Position numbers and translations under genes: made by a program. Below are positions 1 to 10,239 of a DNA stretch of 64,000 bases, piece by piece. The DNA is from Archegozetes longisetosus. Taxonomy: Eukaryota; Arthropoda; Arachnida; Sarcoptiformes; Trhypochthoniidae. Under the pieces are notes generated by a model that saw only the letters and a program-made list of their open reading frames with translations, was not told the origin of the DNA and made no database searches. Where the stretch lies: the NCBI GenBank assembly GCA_018873245.2, contig JAEMBT020000002.1:4158001-4222000 (forward strand), given 5' to 3'. Within the stretch, counting starts at the first letter, position 1; every line of letters begins with the position of its first letter.

Positions 1-293
1 CGAAATTTTGTAGTTTGGCGTGAAAATATCAATTAGGTTACGAATAATTGGAAGCCTTCTCGAAGTGATGTGTGTCAACTACTTTGCAACTATTAATTAT
101 ATAAAGAGAATAGTAAAATTTAATAAAATCCTATCTCCATTAATCGAATCATCGGCTCAGAGATTAAACTATCGAACAAACGTATGTCATTAACTTAAAA
201 TCAGGTGATTGTTTAAATTTTGATTTTGATTCGAAACTTCAAATTCGCGTTCGACCACTAAATCTATTCTTATACTTCATTAATAATTTTAAA
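1..293. other. Upstream region of the RING-CH gene
   Basis: AT-rich DNA with no convincing coding sequence. It should hold the promoter and 5' UTR of the gene starting at 294. I see no clear TATA box or other decisive core promoter element. Confidence 0.4.
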
Positions 294-878
294 ATGGCAA
301 ACAATCAAAATATGAGTAATTCAGAGGGCAATAGAATTCTTCGAATAGATGAAGATTTGAAAACATGTAGAATCTGTTTCGCGACCGTTTGTGACACAGA
401 GATCCAGAAAAATTTAGCAATCAATCCATGCAATTGTCAGGAAGTGTTTGCTTTTGCTCACAATAAGTGCATAAATGAAAGGTTAGAACAAAATGGACAC
501 GAAAGCTGTGACGTCTGCAGGTTCAGATTCATTATGGATAAGAAACCGAAATCTCTGATGGATTGGATCAGAACAAAGCCAAACGTAGAAGAGTGGATTG
601 AATTACTGGTTAGAGTTTTGAACGTTTCAAACGTTAGTTTCGTTGGTTTCATTGTTTGGTTTTACAATCCTATCGAATGGATATCATTTTGGACCATATC
701 TTTGGCATCGATTTCATGTTTCAGAATATTTTGGGTCTCAATGTTATTCGTTGAACTATCGATCAAATCGCTCGACGACTTTGCTGAATGGAAAAGGAAG
801 AATTTCAGGATTAAAGTAAAACAAAATCCAGATTTCAAAAGAAGAACAGTAAGTCAAAAAAGGAAAAAAGAACAATAA
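294..878 (+). CDS. RING-CH (MARCH-type) membrane E3 ubiquitin ligase-like protein, single exon
   Basis: A 194-residue protein with a complete RING-CH (RINGv) zinc finger: C25-x2-C28-x17-C46-x-C48-x7-H56-x2-C59-x12-C72-x2-C75, the C4HC3 spacing of the MARCH family. Two hydrophobic stretches follow (about residues 101-124 and 127-153), then a strongly basic tail from about 166 that ends KRKKEQ. MARCH proteins are membrane E3 ligases that ubiquitinate other membrane proteins, usually with the RING-CH on the cytosolic side and two transmembrane helices; this architecture fits. The first ATG (context AAAATGG) is used. There is no intron, unlike the two large genes here, so a retrocopied origin is possible, but the frame is intact. 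The family call is firm; ligase activity and target are inferred. Confidence 0.85.
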   Translation: MANNQNMSNSEGNRILRIDEDLKTCRICFATVCDTEIQKNLAINPCNCQEVFAFAHNKCINERLEQNGHESCDVCRFRFIMDKKPKSLMDWIRTKPNVEEWIELLVRVLNVSNVSFVGFIVWFYNPIEWISFWTISLASISCFRIFWVSMLFVELSIKSLDDFAEWKRKNFRIKVKQNPDFKRRTVSQKRKKEQ

Positions 879-879
879 A
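874..879 (+). promoter_or_regulatory. Possible AATAAA polyadenylation signal overlapping the RING-CH stop codon
   Basis: AATAAA overlaps the TAA stop (876-878). A second AATAAA lies at 1024-1029 and is the more usual distance for a 3' UTR. Which one is used cannot be told from sequence. Confidence 0.3.
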
Positions 880-1488
880 AATTCTCACTGTCAATCACGC
901 TCATATTTCACTTATCACACAAATATTAGAATTTTTTAAAAGGAGCATTTAAAATATAATTAACTAAGTTCTATTTATGTAATTTAAAGTTTTTCATCTT
1001 CTCACTAGACCACCTTATATTTCAATAAATTAATAGAGATATTGAATTAAATATCTTATATTCAAAAGTCTACTTAATGATTCAAAATTATCTTTATATA
1101 AACTTAAAGGATAAACTTTGCAGGTATTCATAGCTTTGTTTCCTTCTTCACAGTTAAGAAGTTGTAAAAATAACTAAGAATTCCACAAATATTAATTTTA
1201 TTCAATCAAACTTTAGATGCAAAAAATATACAAATCGAGACTATAATAAATATGAAAATCTCCTCAGTTGGAGTTTCAGACCTGAAGCTGAATATAGTTT
1301 TCTAGAATCACACAATAATCTTAAAAAATTCACTGTAAAGTAAGGAAATCATAAATATTCTCGATTTCCCACAAATAAACATCAAAAAGTAACTATTCTT
1401 GAATTATTAATAATGAAAAAAGCTGATAATACAGCAAAATATGATAATTTAGATAAATTAGATTGACTTGTATTAATTCGTTGTTCAG
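879..1488. other. Convergent intergenic spacer
   Basis: About 610 bp between the 3' ends of the RING-CH gene (+) and the neprilysin-like gene (-). AT-rich; nothing beyond candidate poly(A) signals. Confidence 0.5.
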
Positions 1489-4400
1489 CTACCAAAGTGA
1501 GCATTTTGTTGGCTTATTCATAGCCGACCCAACGGGACAATTGAATGCGTCAGAAAATTCTTTCAAGTTGGAGAGAACGGAGTTGATTCTAAAAAAGAAA
1601 ATAAGATCGAGATAAGTGAATAAAAGTCAAATAATAATTTGTGAATAATAAGAACCTGTATTTGGCTGTTTGATAAGGACTAATATTAGTGATATCATTT
1701 TGGACATGCTTCCAACACAATGTATTGGCAGTATTAATCCAAAATAGTTGTTCAGGTGTATAATCCAAGCCAACTAAACGCAACTCATGACCATTCCTCT
1801 GGACATAGCTTTTATAAGCATGTATGGCCTGCTTGAAGGCTCCGCTATCTGTAATCACGCGTTGAATTAATGAGAGACGATTCTTAAATGTCAATCCCTT
1901 TAAGGAATGATTTGAATTTTGATATTCATATTCATAGCACTGCTTCTGTTCGTTGAAGCTCTTTTCGGTGCTTTTGTCCCACCAGTTGGCATAGGTTCCG
2001 TTTTCGTCATATAAACGCCCGATTTCGTTAAAGCCATTAATCATCTGCTGACCGATTAGTATTCCAAGTGACGCGTAGTTTAAATATCTGTAAAAGTTAA
2101 CAATTAGGAAAAATATTAATATAGCAGCATTTTTGTACTTTGGCAGATCTTTTTTGAATATGTAGTTATCTAGTAGTGCAGCAGATATTAGCAATGCATT
2201 GTTGTCTGGTTTATACTTCAAGATAACATCGGCCGGATTCACAAATTTTTCCCAGTTCCTGAAATTTTAAGTTATTTAAAAATTTGGTTCAAAATTTAAA
2301 TTTTAATAATATTTTGAAGAGTCGTGAATGAGATAAATTGAAACAGACGTACGGAGATTCTGTAACTTTATTATCGAACAAAAGATTCATTGATTCGTCA
2401 AATGATTGTAAGTTTAGCTGTAGAACATTCTTGAAATAACTATCACCGATTACTGTCTGTAAAGTTTAATAAGAAAAAGTGAGTCAAAAATATGGAAATC
2501 ATTTATACTATTAATTACTAATCAGTGTATTAATGATTTACATTAAAATAATTTATGATTAAGATCGTAACCAGCATTCTTGAATTCATCAATTACTCAG
2601 ACATAAGTCGATTTCGTAACATAGGGTCAGTGAAAGCTTCCTATACTAAGTATGGAACAGCAGATATTCCCGACTCTTAGGAATCAGTTATCTCAAGAAT
2701 GTTAGTCTATTGAGAGATAGATTACTTTCATCGTGAGCTTAAATAATGTATTAAAATTGTAAGAAAATGATAGCAAACATTATACTAATTTTTGCGAATC
2801 TCAAAAAAATCAGATAAATATAAACTTATTTTGAAAAGTTTAACAGTTTTAGGACAACTGATTTGGAAGAATGTGTTCGCATACGGTCGAGTGATTGCTA
2901 TTATCTGCTAATAGAAATAAGATTAGAGATAGGACTTAATAGAACTGAGAGTAGGAAATGGTGTTTCGTAAATGGTATTCAGGGTTTTGACTGACCCACA
3001 AGTTTGAGCTAAATAATTGAACTTGAAGCTCACAAATCCCTATATTACACATGGACTTATGTAAAAGCATAACAAGACAAGACATAAATCTTTAATACCA
3101 TATGGACTCTCAATCGCACTCAGACTCAATAACTCACAAAAGATATAAATATAGGTTTTTTGTTTGTCTCTCCAAACACATACATAGCCTAGAAAACTGT
3201 CCATTTTATTTTGATCCAATAATTCTTTAGGGATTCCAATCCTTAATTCCATAAATAAGGCTTTCTCCTCAGCTTTGACTCTAACCTCATCGCTCATCCA
3301 TTTATTTTCATCAAGCAACTCAATGAATGATTCACGAATATTATTCATCATTGATATGACCTTTAAATAGAACAATTGAAAAGTTTTAACCTGATAATAT
3401 TAATGATTTGAGCTTGAGATAAAACCTGAATTTTCTCCATATTATTAAAGTGATTTTTCATATAAATGCTTCCCAGGGCGTAAGGCATGTATCTCTGCAT
3501 TTGTTTTATACAGGTTTGCCATCGATTTTCTTCCACATAATCGCTATGAAGTAAATATTTTTCTTTTTGTTCTCTCCATCTTTTACTAAGAAGAGGAAGG
3601 CTCGAAAAAACTACATTCCATATTAAGTAATTTGCCAAAACTCTATTATGGAGTAGATAACAAAAGAATTGACTTCAAACAATAAGTACTAGGCAAGAGT
3701 TCACGAGAAAAGTTCTTCAGTGCTATTTATTAACAAAATCAATTTTATGCAAAGATTCCACTTTTCAGAAGAGAAAAGTTGGTATTATCTGAGTTTTGAT
3801 TTATTAACTTCAATATCAATTTACGTAAATTGTTTTTGAGCTAACATAAAAAGTTTAAGTAACTAATGATCTTTAACAATGAATGCATTCTAAACGGGAG
3901 CTGAAAACCTAGAAGAAGATTAATCTTAATATTTGTTATGCTTAGAAAAATGTTTGTATGGTCGGCTCAATGCTAAAAGTGCTATCTGTAACGCTATATC
4001 AATTGAAGAAAATGTTTTATAACTACCATACGAGATAAGACTTTTTTAAGCTCGAATTGCTTTGTTTATTCTTTTCATGAATCGCTATCTATTTTTAACA
4101 AGTGACTGGATTTTTCTCTTTCTGGATAAGTTGAAAGTGCAGAATATTTTAAGTATGAAATTTTCAATGTGAGGATTGAGCTACAAATATAGAACTCTTT
4201 AGCAAATATTTCTATAAACAAATACCTCGGGTTATAACGTGAAAGTTTTTCGTTAAGTTTTTTAATATAAGTTGGAACCAAAACTACTAATTCTGTATTA
4301 TCATTAACGGGAGTTCCGATAAACTCTGTTAAATATTGAATCCAATCTATCTATTGATTGAAGAAAAGATGAAAACGCTCAAATAAACATTAATCATTTA

Positions 4401-6209
4401 CAATTACAATGGTCTTACATTTGGTGCCAATGTTTGAATTTGATGTACTTTCATGTAGTTGTTGTTGAAATATGAGTTGTTTCTATGATCTTCTTCCGAA
4501 AGAGATATCTAGACAGAAAAAATGTTGCTTTTTTATTAATGTAAAACTGGAGTTTTGCGCATACATTTATAAGTTCTTTCTCTAGAACCAAGACTTGCAA
4601 CAATTCATTTTGAGCATCAACCTTATCCGCACCCATCATTTCTGCTATTTGAACCATTAGCTTGAAATAAAGATCGGTATTATTCAACTCATTTGGATTG
4701 ATATTGAATTTCGGCTGATCTACATATGGTACAAATCGGGAGTTATTTCTCATGTCTTTGCCAGCACTCAGCTTAATCACTGAATCAGCTTTCAATCCAA
4801 CTTTTCTCATCATAATATAAGTGTTCAGCCAGTGGTAACGATGTCTTTCTGAAGGCCAAGATCTTCCTTTCACTACAGGCCAACCTCCAAGCTCTTCAAT
4901 TATATCTTTTAGTGGTTCGATATCTAGTTTTTCAATCATTTCTTTTCGAACGACAAAGAAATATCAAGAATTCAGGCAAATCTTAGACACAAAATGTCAT
5001 AATATAAATAGATTTTACTTAAGTTTGCTGTCCGTATTGTTGTCACTCGTGCGATTAGGTTAGGTTAGGATAGGACAGGGTTGGGTAAAGTAGGGTAGGC
5101 TGCTCTTACTCAACTTATTAATTATAATAGGTCTGGTTCAGTTTTAGTAAATGTCAGCACCCAATGCAACAATACGTGCGAAAAATCGAAGTAAACACAA
5201 ATATTTTTGAAAATACCTTCATCTGAACAACTTTTATAGAACTTTTGAAGATTACGAATATACTTGGGCTGGCCATTATCATTGATAGATTCAAGTGTAT
5301 CTAGTTTCAAAATCAATTTTTGTTAAGCAATTCAACAGATTGTCATTTTATAAGAATCTGAATTATTTATTCCGATATATTTGTTGATATAAATTGTGAG
5401 AGTCAGCAAATCTTACTTTTTAGATCAAGTTTTAGTTTATACTTTGTTTGGCTCATAAAAAAGTTGGGCTTATGGTGAAAGTAATTCATGGAGTTTCCAC
5501 ATGAAAATTCATAGAAATCATCGCACGGAGAAACACTTTTGTCAATTGTTTTCAAGATAGAGGCAGCTGTTTATAAGTTAAAATGAATTTTTCGAAAAAT
5601 AATCATTAGATCCACGGATAAGTACACTATTTAGCAGTAGTAGCTTTATATCTCATGAAACCATAAAATACTTAATAAAAAATACCTGAAAAACGCAGTT
5701 TTCTGTAGTGCAAACATCACTTGGTGAACAAGGCTTTCCTTTTTCTGAATCAAATAATAAAAGGCGATAATTGATATCCCAAGTAATACAACACATATAA
5801 AGCAAAATATTTTCAGTAAACTGATTCGTCTTCGTTTTCGTTCTGGTTTTGGACTAAACAAATACATTACTGTTAGAATCAACATATTTTTCTAATTATT
5901 TCACTAAATTGTTTTCTAAGCGAGTTAATATTTGTGAGATTTCATGCATAAAACTTAAGAATTGAGTCAATACGGTAATATTTTGATATAGTGAACGCAT
6001 TGGTCTGGTCCCGACATATTCGATTCAACTGATGTTGGCTGGTTTATGGCGAAGCTTCGCAACAATCAATGTGAATTATTGGGCCATTCATTCACTATAT
6101 CAGGATATTATTGCATACCAAAATTAAATTCTTACCTGACATCTAAGTCATTGATTTGGTTGTAATCATTCGGGAGCGGACGAGTCGGTCGAGAACTACT
6201 TTTAGTCAT
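1489..6209 (-). CDS. Neprilysin-like M13 family protein, probable pseudopeptidase, 13 exons
   Basis: Exons (minus strand): 6209-6136, 5853-5686, 5566-5417, 5300-5217, 4941-4565, 4508-4419, 4350-4226, 3642-3426, 3360-3184, 2456-2353, 2258-2139, 2087-1656, 1588-1489, about 739 codons, the usual neprilysin size. The start at 6209 gives a short cytosolic tail, a basic stop-transfer (ERKRRR) and one transmembrane helix: a type II ectoprotein. M13 landmarks are clear: SVSPCDDFYEFSCG, FYKSCSDE, ELGGWPV, LANYLIWNVVFSSLP, and the C-terminus FNCPVGSAMNKPTKCSLW. Catalytic features are gone: HExxH is GQQMIN, the ENIAD segment reads QRVITD, the NAFY substrate motif is ILKY, and the late active-site His is missing, though the Arg of KYR remains. 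This resembles catalytically dead neprilysin-like proteins of insects. Introns at 4509-4564, 2088-2138 and 3361-3425 are very short. Exon 2 is one base short in an A-run and its junction with exon 3 is one base out of phase. Family call firm; loss of activity inferred. Confidence 0.9.
3956..4031. mobile_element. Small palindromic element (about 76 bp) in a neprilysin-like intron
   Basis: Ends GTATGGT (3956-3962) and ACCATAC (4025-4031) are perfect inverted repeats. The interior (TGCTAAAAGTGCTATCTGTA and GTTTTATAAC) matches the elements at 6813-6880 and 7281-7347. It is too short to encode anything, so it is a miniature inverted-repeat element or hairpin repeat of unknown superfamily. Confidence 0.5.
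5054..5100. repeat. Degenerate TTAGG-like run in an intron
   Basis: Starts GATTAGGTTAGGTTAGGATA, then decays into GGG-rich variants. TTAGG is the canonical arthropod telomere unit. It lies in the intron between the exons at 5217-5300 and 4565-4941. Confidence 0.55.
5971..6118. mobile_element. MITE-like inverted-repeat element in intron 1 of the neprilysin-like gene
   Basis: The left end (GGTAATATTTTGATATAGTG) and the right end (CACTATATCAGGATATTATT) are imperfect inverted repeats of about 30 bp. The perfect 12-bp palindrome GCGAAGCTTCGC sits near the centre. No coding capacity. Superfamily not assigned, because no clean target-site duplication is visible. Confidence 0.5.
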
Positions 6210-6812
6210 TTTAGGTCTTGTATTAATTTCTATTAAAATGAAAATCAATAGAAACGCGAAATACAGAATGTGCTGAAAAGCTTATCATACTTTCAGTGGC
6301 ACACATTTATATTGATAATCCTTTCAATTTTCAAGTTAAAAAGCTTAATTAATCGTTCAAATATTGCAACGGAAACACTTAATCACGAAGAAATTTCCAG
6401 AAAAAATCAGTTGATATCACCGTTTAGTAGACTAATAGTATGTTAATATTTATTTGAGAAAAACATAAATGGTTTGGTGCATAATAAGTGTCAATTGAAT
6501 TCGTGACTTACACTAAATACAAGCTATAATATAGCAGCGATTTTGCACAAAGTGAGTTCAGTCGTGCAGACCTAATGATTTATTTATGGCAACTCATTAT
6601 TATTGATAATATTGCACATTATTATTCTCTAAAGTCTCAATGAAATCGGTTATACCTACGCTTTGAACTAAATTTGAAGCATAAAAATTTGATCTGCTAT
6701 GAAAACTTTTGCAAAAATTTCGTTTTTCGAGAAGTTGAGCTCAATACAGCATTTGAATAAATCTGATTCAAGCTTAGCTCTTATTGTAGGATGATTTGTT
6801 GTAACGCATTTA

Positions 6813-6880
6813 GTAGTGCTATAAAGTGCTATCCATAATGTTATTTCAACTAGAGATAGGACTTTATAGCAATGACCCGA
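6813..6880. mobile_element. Small palindromic element, copy 2
   Basis: TGCTATAAAGT (6817-6827) and ACTTTATAGCA (6861-6871) are perfect inverted repeats. The interior is GTGCTATCC...ATAATGTTATTTCAAC...GAGATAGG. Same family as 7281-7347. Confidence 0.55.
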
Positions 6881-7280
6881 TCAGTAATGAAAATGAAGAT
6901 TCATTACGATTTCGAAAGTAAAATTGTTTATCACTGTTTTTGAAAGTTGAACAATGATTTCCTTTTTGTATGACTCGTGTTACTTTTAATTGTTGTAACC
7001 ACTGTATGATCACAATGAAGGGCATGATATTGAATGCTTCAGAGAATGCTTAATCATCGTTATACATAAAATTATGAGTGCTATTTTGTAAAATATAGGC
7101 TTAATCACAATATCTTATATATTATTCCAGTACGATCACGTCTTATATTAGAGTCTTCATTATAAAATAACCATGCTTATAAGAGAGTCTCAATATTTTT
7201 TATCTGAATCTATTATTTTGTCTCTAACTATATCTCAAAACTTATGGACACATTTTTTGATACATTATTGTAAAAATATG

Positions 7281-7347
7281 GTCGGGTGTGTGCTATAAAG
7301 TGCTCTCTGTAATATAATTTCAAATAACTTTATAGCACGCACCTGAC
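7281..7347. mobile_element. Small palindromic element, copy 3 (best-preserved ends)
   Basis: The 21-bp terminal inverted repeats (7281-7301 and 7327-7347) differ at only two positions. They read GTCGGGTGTGTGCTATAAAG on the left and the complement of CTTTATAGCACGCACCTGAC on the right. Only 25 bp separate the arms, so the copy would form a long hairpin. Confidence 0.6.
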
Positions 7348-8039
7348 AGTATGCTTGCTATCAACCTGAATGCTAAAATTTAATGCATATAATCTAATAA
7401 AAATATGATCCTTTCAAATCAAATTCTAACCTTATGTCAAAAGTTTAACGCAGAAAAATATCTATACGAATTAGGCTAAAACGGTAGTCTTTTGCATAGT
7501 ATTTTATTCTGAAGTTTCGTTTCTCGATTCAAGTTTGGAATCAGTTTATCCAACACTCACAAGTCGCTGAATTTTGAAAATACTAAGAACCAAATTTATC
7601 AACGCATACCTATTGCTAAAAAAATTTCGATTAGTAACTGACCTTAAATATTATAGAAGGTCGTTTTGTTTGTTGGCAAAACAACATTTAAATATTTTTT
7701 GTATTATCAATTTGATTATTGAGATAAGACTAGAAAATTTGTATACTAACTTTGTTAGCAATGACCTATTCAAATTTCATTTAAAATTCGTTGTGATATT
7801 CCGATACCACTGTGCAGTCAAATTATTTTCAAACAGTTTATTGATTTGTAAAGCAATAAGTATTTAGGACAATCAAGTATTCACGCGTAAAACAATTCAA
7901 ATCGAGGCCTTTCAGAGAAAAATAATTAATGAGAAAAATATTCATTCTTTTGAAGAATGAAATTTTTGTTTTGCTTAAAGCGAAAACGTGAGAATATCAC
8001 ATGAACTATCGATCATTTGATTATTAATTTTAGTTTCAT

Positions 8040-8680
8040 ATAATTATTAGGGTTGCGAACAGCGGTAAGTCTTCAAAGAGATCGAGAAATGTGGATCATT
8101 GCATGAATCAGAAGCAAAAGTTTATCAAATCGTTAGTCATTCGTTACTTGTATTGTAAGCAAACACCCGTAGCTACTAATCTGAAGCTACTATACAACTG
8201 CTAAACTATGCAAATAAAACCGACAAAAAAATTCTTAAGTCACTGATTTTGGATTCAGTCAAGTATCTTATAAAGAAGAGAATATGATTCAAGTGAGAAC
8301 TGGCGAGGGATCATTGCTTAAACGTGATCATAAATTTTGAAATCAGATCTAAGAGGAAAATTATCTGATACTGAAAGGTAGAAAGATCAAAACCCTTGAT
8401 CCACTGAAACCTGGCGTTCGGATTTGTCTTTATATAATGCTCAAAGTACTTCCATTTGGAGTAAGAGATAATAAATCGCAACCTTCAAGACTCTTGAATC
8501 TACAAAGTGAACACCTTAGGAAACCATTTAGGAATCAGTTCAGTTCACAACTACAAGACTTGATGAATGGTTTGCTCGATACTGACGTTACTCCAAGACT
8601 TGATATAAATGCTATACTGAATCGCGAATGGATCGTACATCTAACAGAAATTCGGAATTTGGTCAGTTATCGATAACTTA
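8040..8680 (+). pseudogene. TSSK-like serine/threonine kinase pseudogene
   Basis: Fragments in kinase order, in more than one frame. About 8095-8150: an ALHE/EAKVYQIVS stretch like the linker before the catalytic loop. About 8240: DFGFSQVS, the Mg-binding DFG motif. About 8305: a T-x-GSL stretch like the activation segment. About 8370: ILKGRK, like the PEVLxG segment. 8405-8676: CLYIMLKVLPFG, then LLNLQSEHLRKPFRNQFSS, then LQDLMNGLLDTDVTPRLDIN and AILNREWI. The last part follows the C-lobe of testis-specific serine kinases (TSSK1/2) closely. The catalytic HRDLK loop is not recognisable, the N-lobe is absent, and reading-frame changes separate DFG from the C-lobe. No introns are seen, so a retropseudogene is likely. 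Subfamily assignment is from memory of TSSK sequences. Confidence 0.7.
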
Positions 8681-9783
8681 TAATCTTTTACATTTGAATT
8701 TTCAATGTTTATGATAATCTCACGTTTTTGTTGAACAATAAGCAGAATATAATTTTAACAATGTTTGCGAGAAATCTGATCTTACGATCTTATAATAGTA
8801 AATGGAGCACAACTGATAGCGCAATACTATATAACATTGAGCGTAATTATAAGGAACAAGTGGTTTGTGTCATAATTAGTCAAAATCTTATCAAATTTTT
8901 AGTCTTAATGTTTTTTTGCGAACGAGTCGTTTTATTGTCTTATCATTAGTTAAATTATGAGCTCAAATGATATCTGACGAAGGATAAAGCGAGAAGGTTA
9001 TAAACATTGGAGGAGTCGCTAATGAAACTTTATGAAAAGGTTTCTTATGGGGAAACCCACATTTCGAACTTTGAATTATACATAACAAACTTTTATTCGT
9101 TGAACGCATGCAAAACTTATCAAATGTTGGCAAATGTTTACCAATACAGTTGATTTCAAAAAGTTATGCATTAGGTCTTCCATTCATTTCCGATGCAGTC
9201 AGATTAGACAAGAGGGAAGAGACACTAATTTTAATGCTATCGAGTAACTCATTCATTCAAATAAATTTAACTTATCTAATATTGATAAGAAAAACAATTA
9301 GTGAGCCGTAGAATGATTGCGACTAATTAGACCTACTCATAATACTTTAGACAGGGAAAACAAAATCTCTCTAACTATTAAAGACTCTTCAAGTCATAGT
9401 TTTGTGTTATATCGCTTCAGCTTCATGAACAAGATTCAAAATGTATGATAAAAATTTATCCACTAGTTACCGACTTATATCAGTGTACTAAATACAAATA
9501 TGAGTGAGTTGTCTCAACTTAAAGTTTACCAAATGCTGTTTATCTTTTTGAGACTGATAGATATACAACTTTTCGAGACAAACAGTACATTAGCAATTAG
9601 ATTTGATATACCTCTTCTTTAGAATAATAAGTCTATTGCAAAATTGTCCCAAGTTATCTAATCTGAAGTCGAGGAAATTTTCAGCAAATCTAGGCCTCAG
9701 TTTAGACTTAGATAAGTGATCGTATTGTTAGGTTAGGTTAGTATTGATTAATAGAAACTGAAAGCTGTTGGCTTTGTGAAAAA
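8681..9783. other. Intergenic region with no gene seen
   Basis: AT-rich. Short open frames at 8728-8949 and 9108-9311 show no domain and are probably chance. A TTAGGTTAGGTTAG run lies at 9728-9742, just upstream of the next gene. Confidence 0.45.
9728..9742. repeat. Short TTAGG-like run upstream of the four-helix protein gene
   Basis: GTTAGGTTAGGTTAG, about three telomere-like units, some 40 bp before the ATG at 9784. It may lie in the 5' UTR. Confidence 0.45.
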
Positions 9784-10239
9784 ATGGCATCGGAAAAAAC
9801 CTTAGCGTTTACTATAGTCAAGAGTTTTCTTTTATTGCTTAGTGTATTGATGGTGATCGGATCCTTCTATGTGGGAACCACTTCTTCTAAAATTATCGCA
9901 GGTCAACAACAATTAAGTGCAAAAGAAAGTCCATACTCTTTAAGACGTCTCCAACTAAGCGTTTGGTGGTTTATTACAGTTGTAACTCTTGCTCTTCAAG
10001 ATTTTTCAGCACTACTTGGCTTAGTTGGCGCCTACAAAGAGAGTTATGAATTGACTCTCACTTACTCGCTCATCACTTGTGGAGTTTTAATATTGAATTT
10101 AGTCAATCCATCACTTTTGCCAACAGTTGTCGGTCCAATCTTTGACGCTATTGTAATGGTTGTTGCATTTGTTTTCTCGAGATATCTTAAAAATATTCGG
10201 TACAATGTCGCGAGCGCTAAATCCAAACCTAATGCCTGA
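9784..10239 (+). CDS. Four-transmembrane-helix protein, family not recognised
   Basis: An intact 151-residue single-exon ORF with four clear hydrophobic helices at about residues 8-30, 57-83, 91-109 and 112-134. The loop 31-56 is polar (ISAGQQQ-type sequence with SAKESPYSLRR) and the tail is short and basic (RYLKNIRYNVASAKSKPNA). The even helix count and the lysines at both ends suggest both termini are cytosolic. It has no tetraspanin CCG motif, claudin W-GLW-C-C motif, or Jagunal-like sequence. Codon use is less AT-biased than flanking DNA, and the start context AAAAATGGC is good, so I consider it a real gene. Function unknown. Confidence 0.8.
   Translation: MASEKTLAFTIVKSFLLLLSVLMVIGSFYVGTTSSKIIAGQQQLSAKESPYSLRRLQLSVWWFITVVTLALQDFSALLGLVGAYKESYELTLTYSLITCGVLILNLVNPSLLPTVVGPIFDAIVMVVAFVFSRYLKNIRYNVASAKSKPNA

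Larger units (their letters stand above)
6210..8039. other. Intergenic region upstream of the neprilysin-like gene
   Basis: Should hold the neprilysin-like promoter and 5' UTR. It contains two small palindromic elements (6813-6880, 7281-7347). A 97-codon open frame at 7574-7867 (+) has no recognisable domain and AT-rich, compositionally neutral codons; I do not call it a gene. Confidence 0.5.

Noticed and set aside
7574-7867. 97-codon plus-strand open frame
   Set aside because: No domain, AT-driven composition, no splice or regulatory support; probably chance.
9784-10239. Four-helix protein as Jagunal or tetraspanin homologue
   Set aside because: Helix number and length fit loosely, but neither the Jagunal sequence nor tetraspanin cysteine motifs are present.
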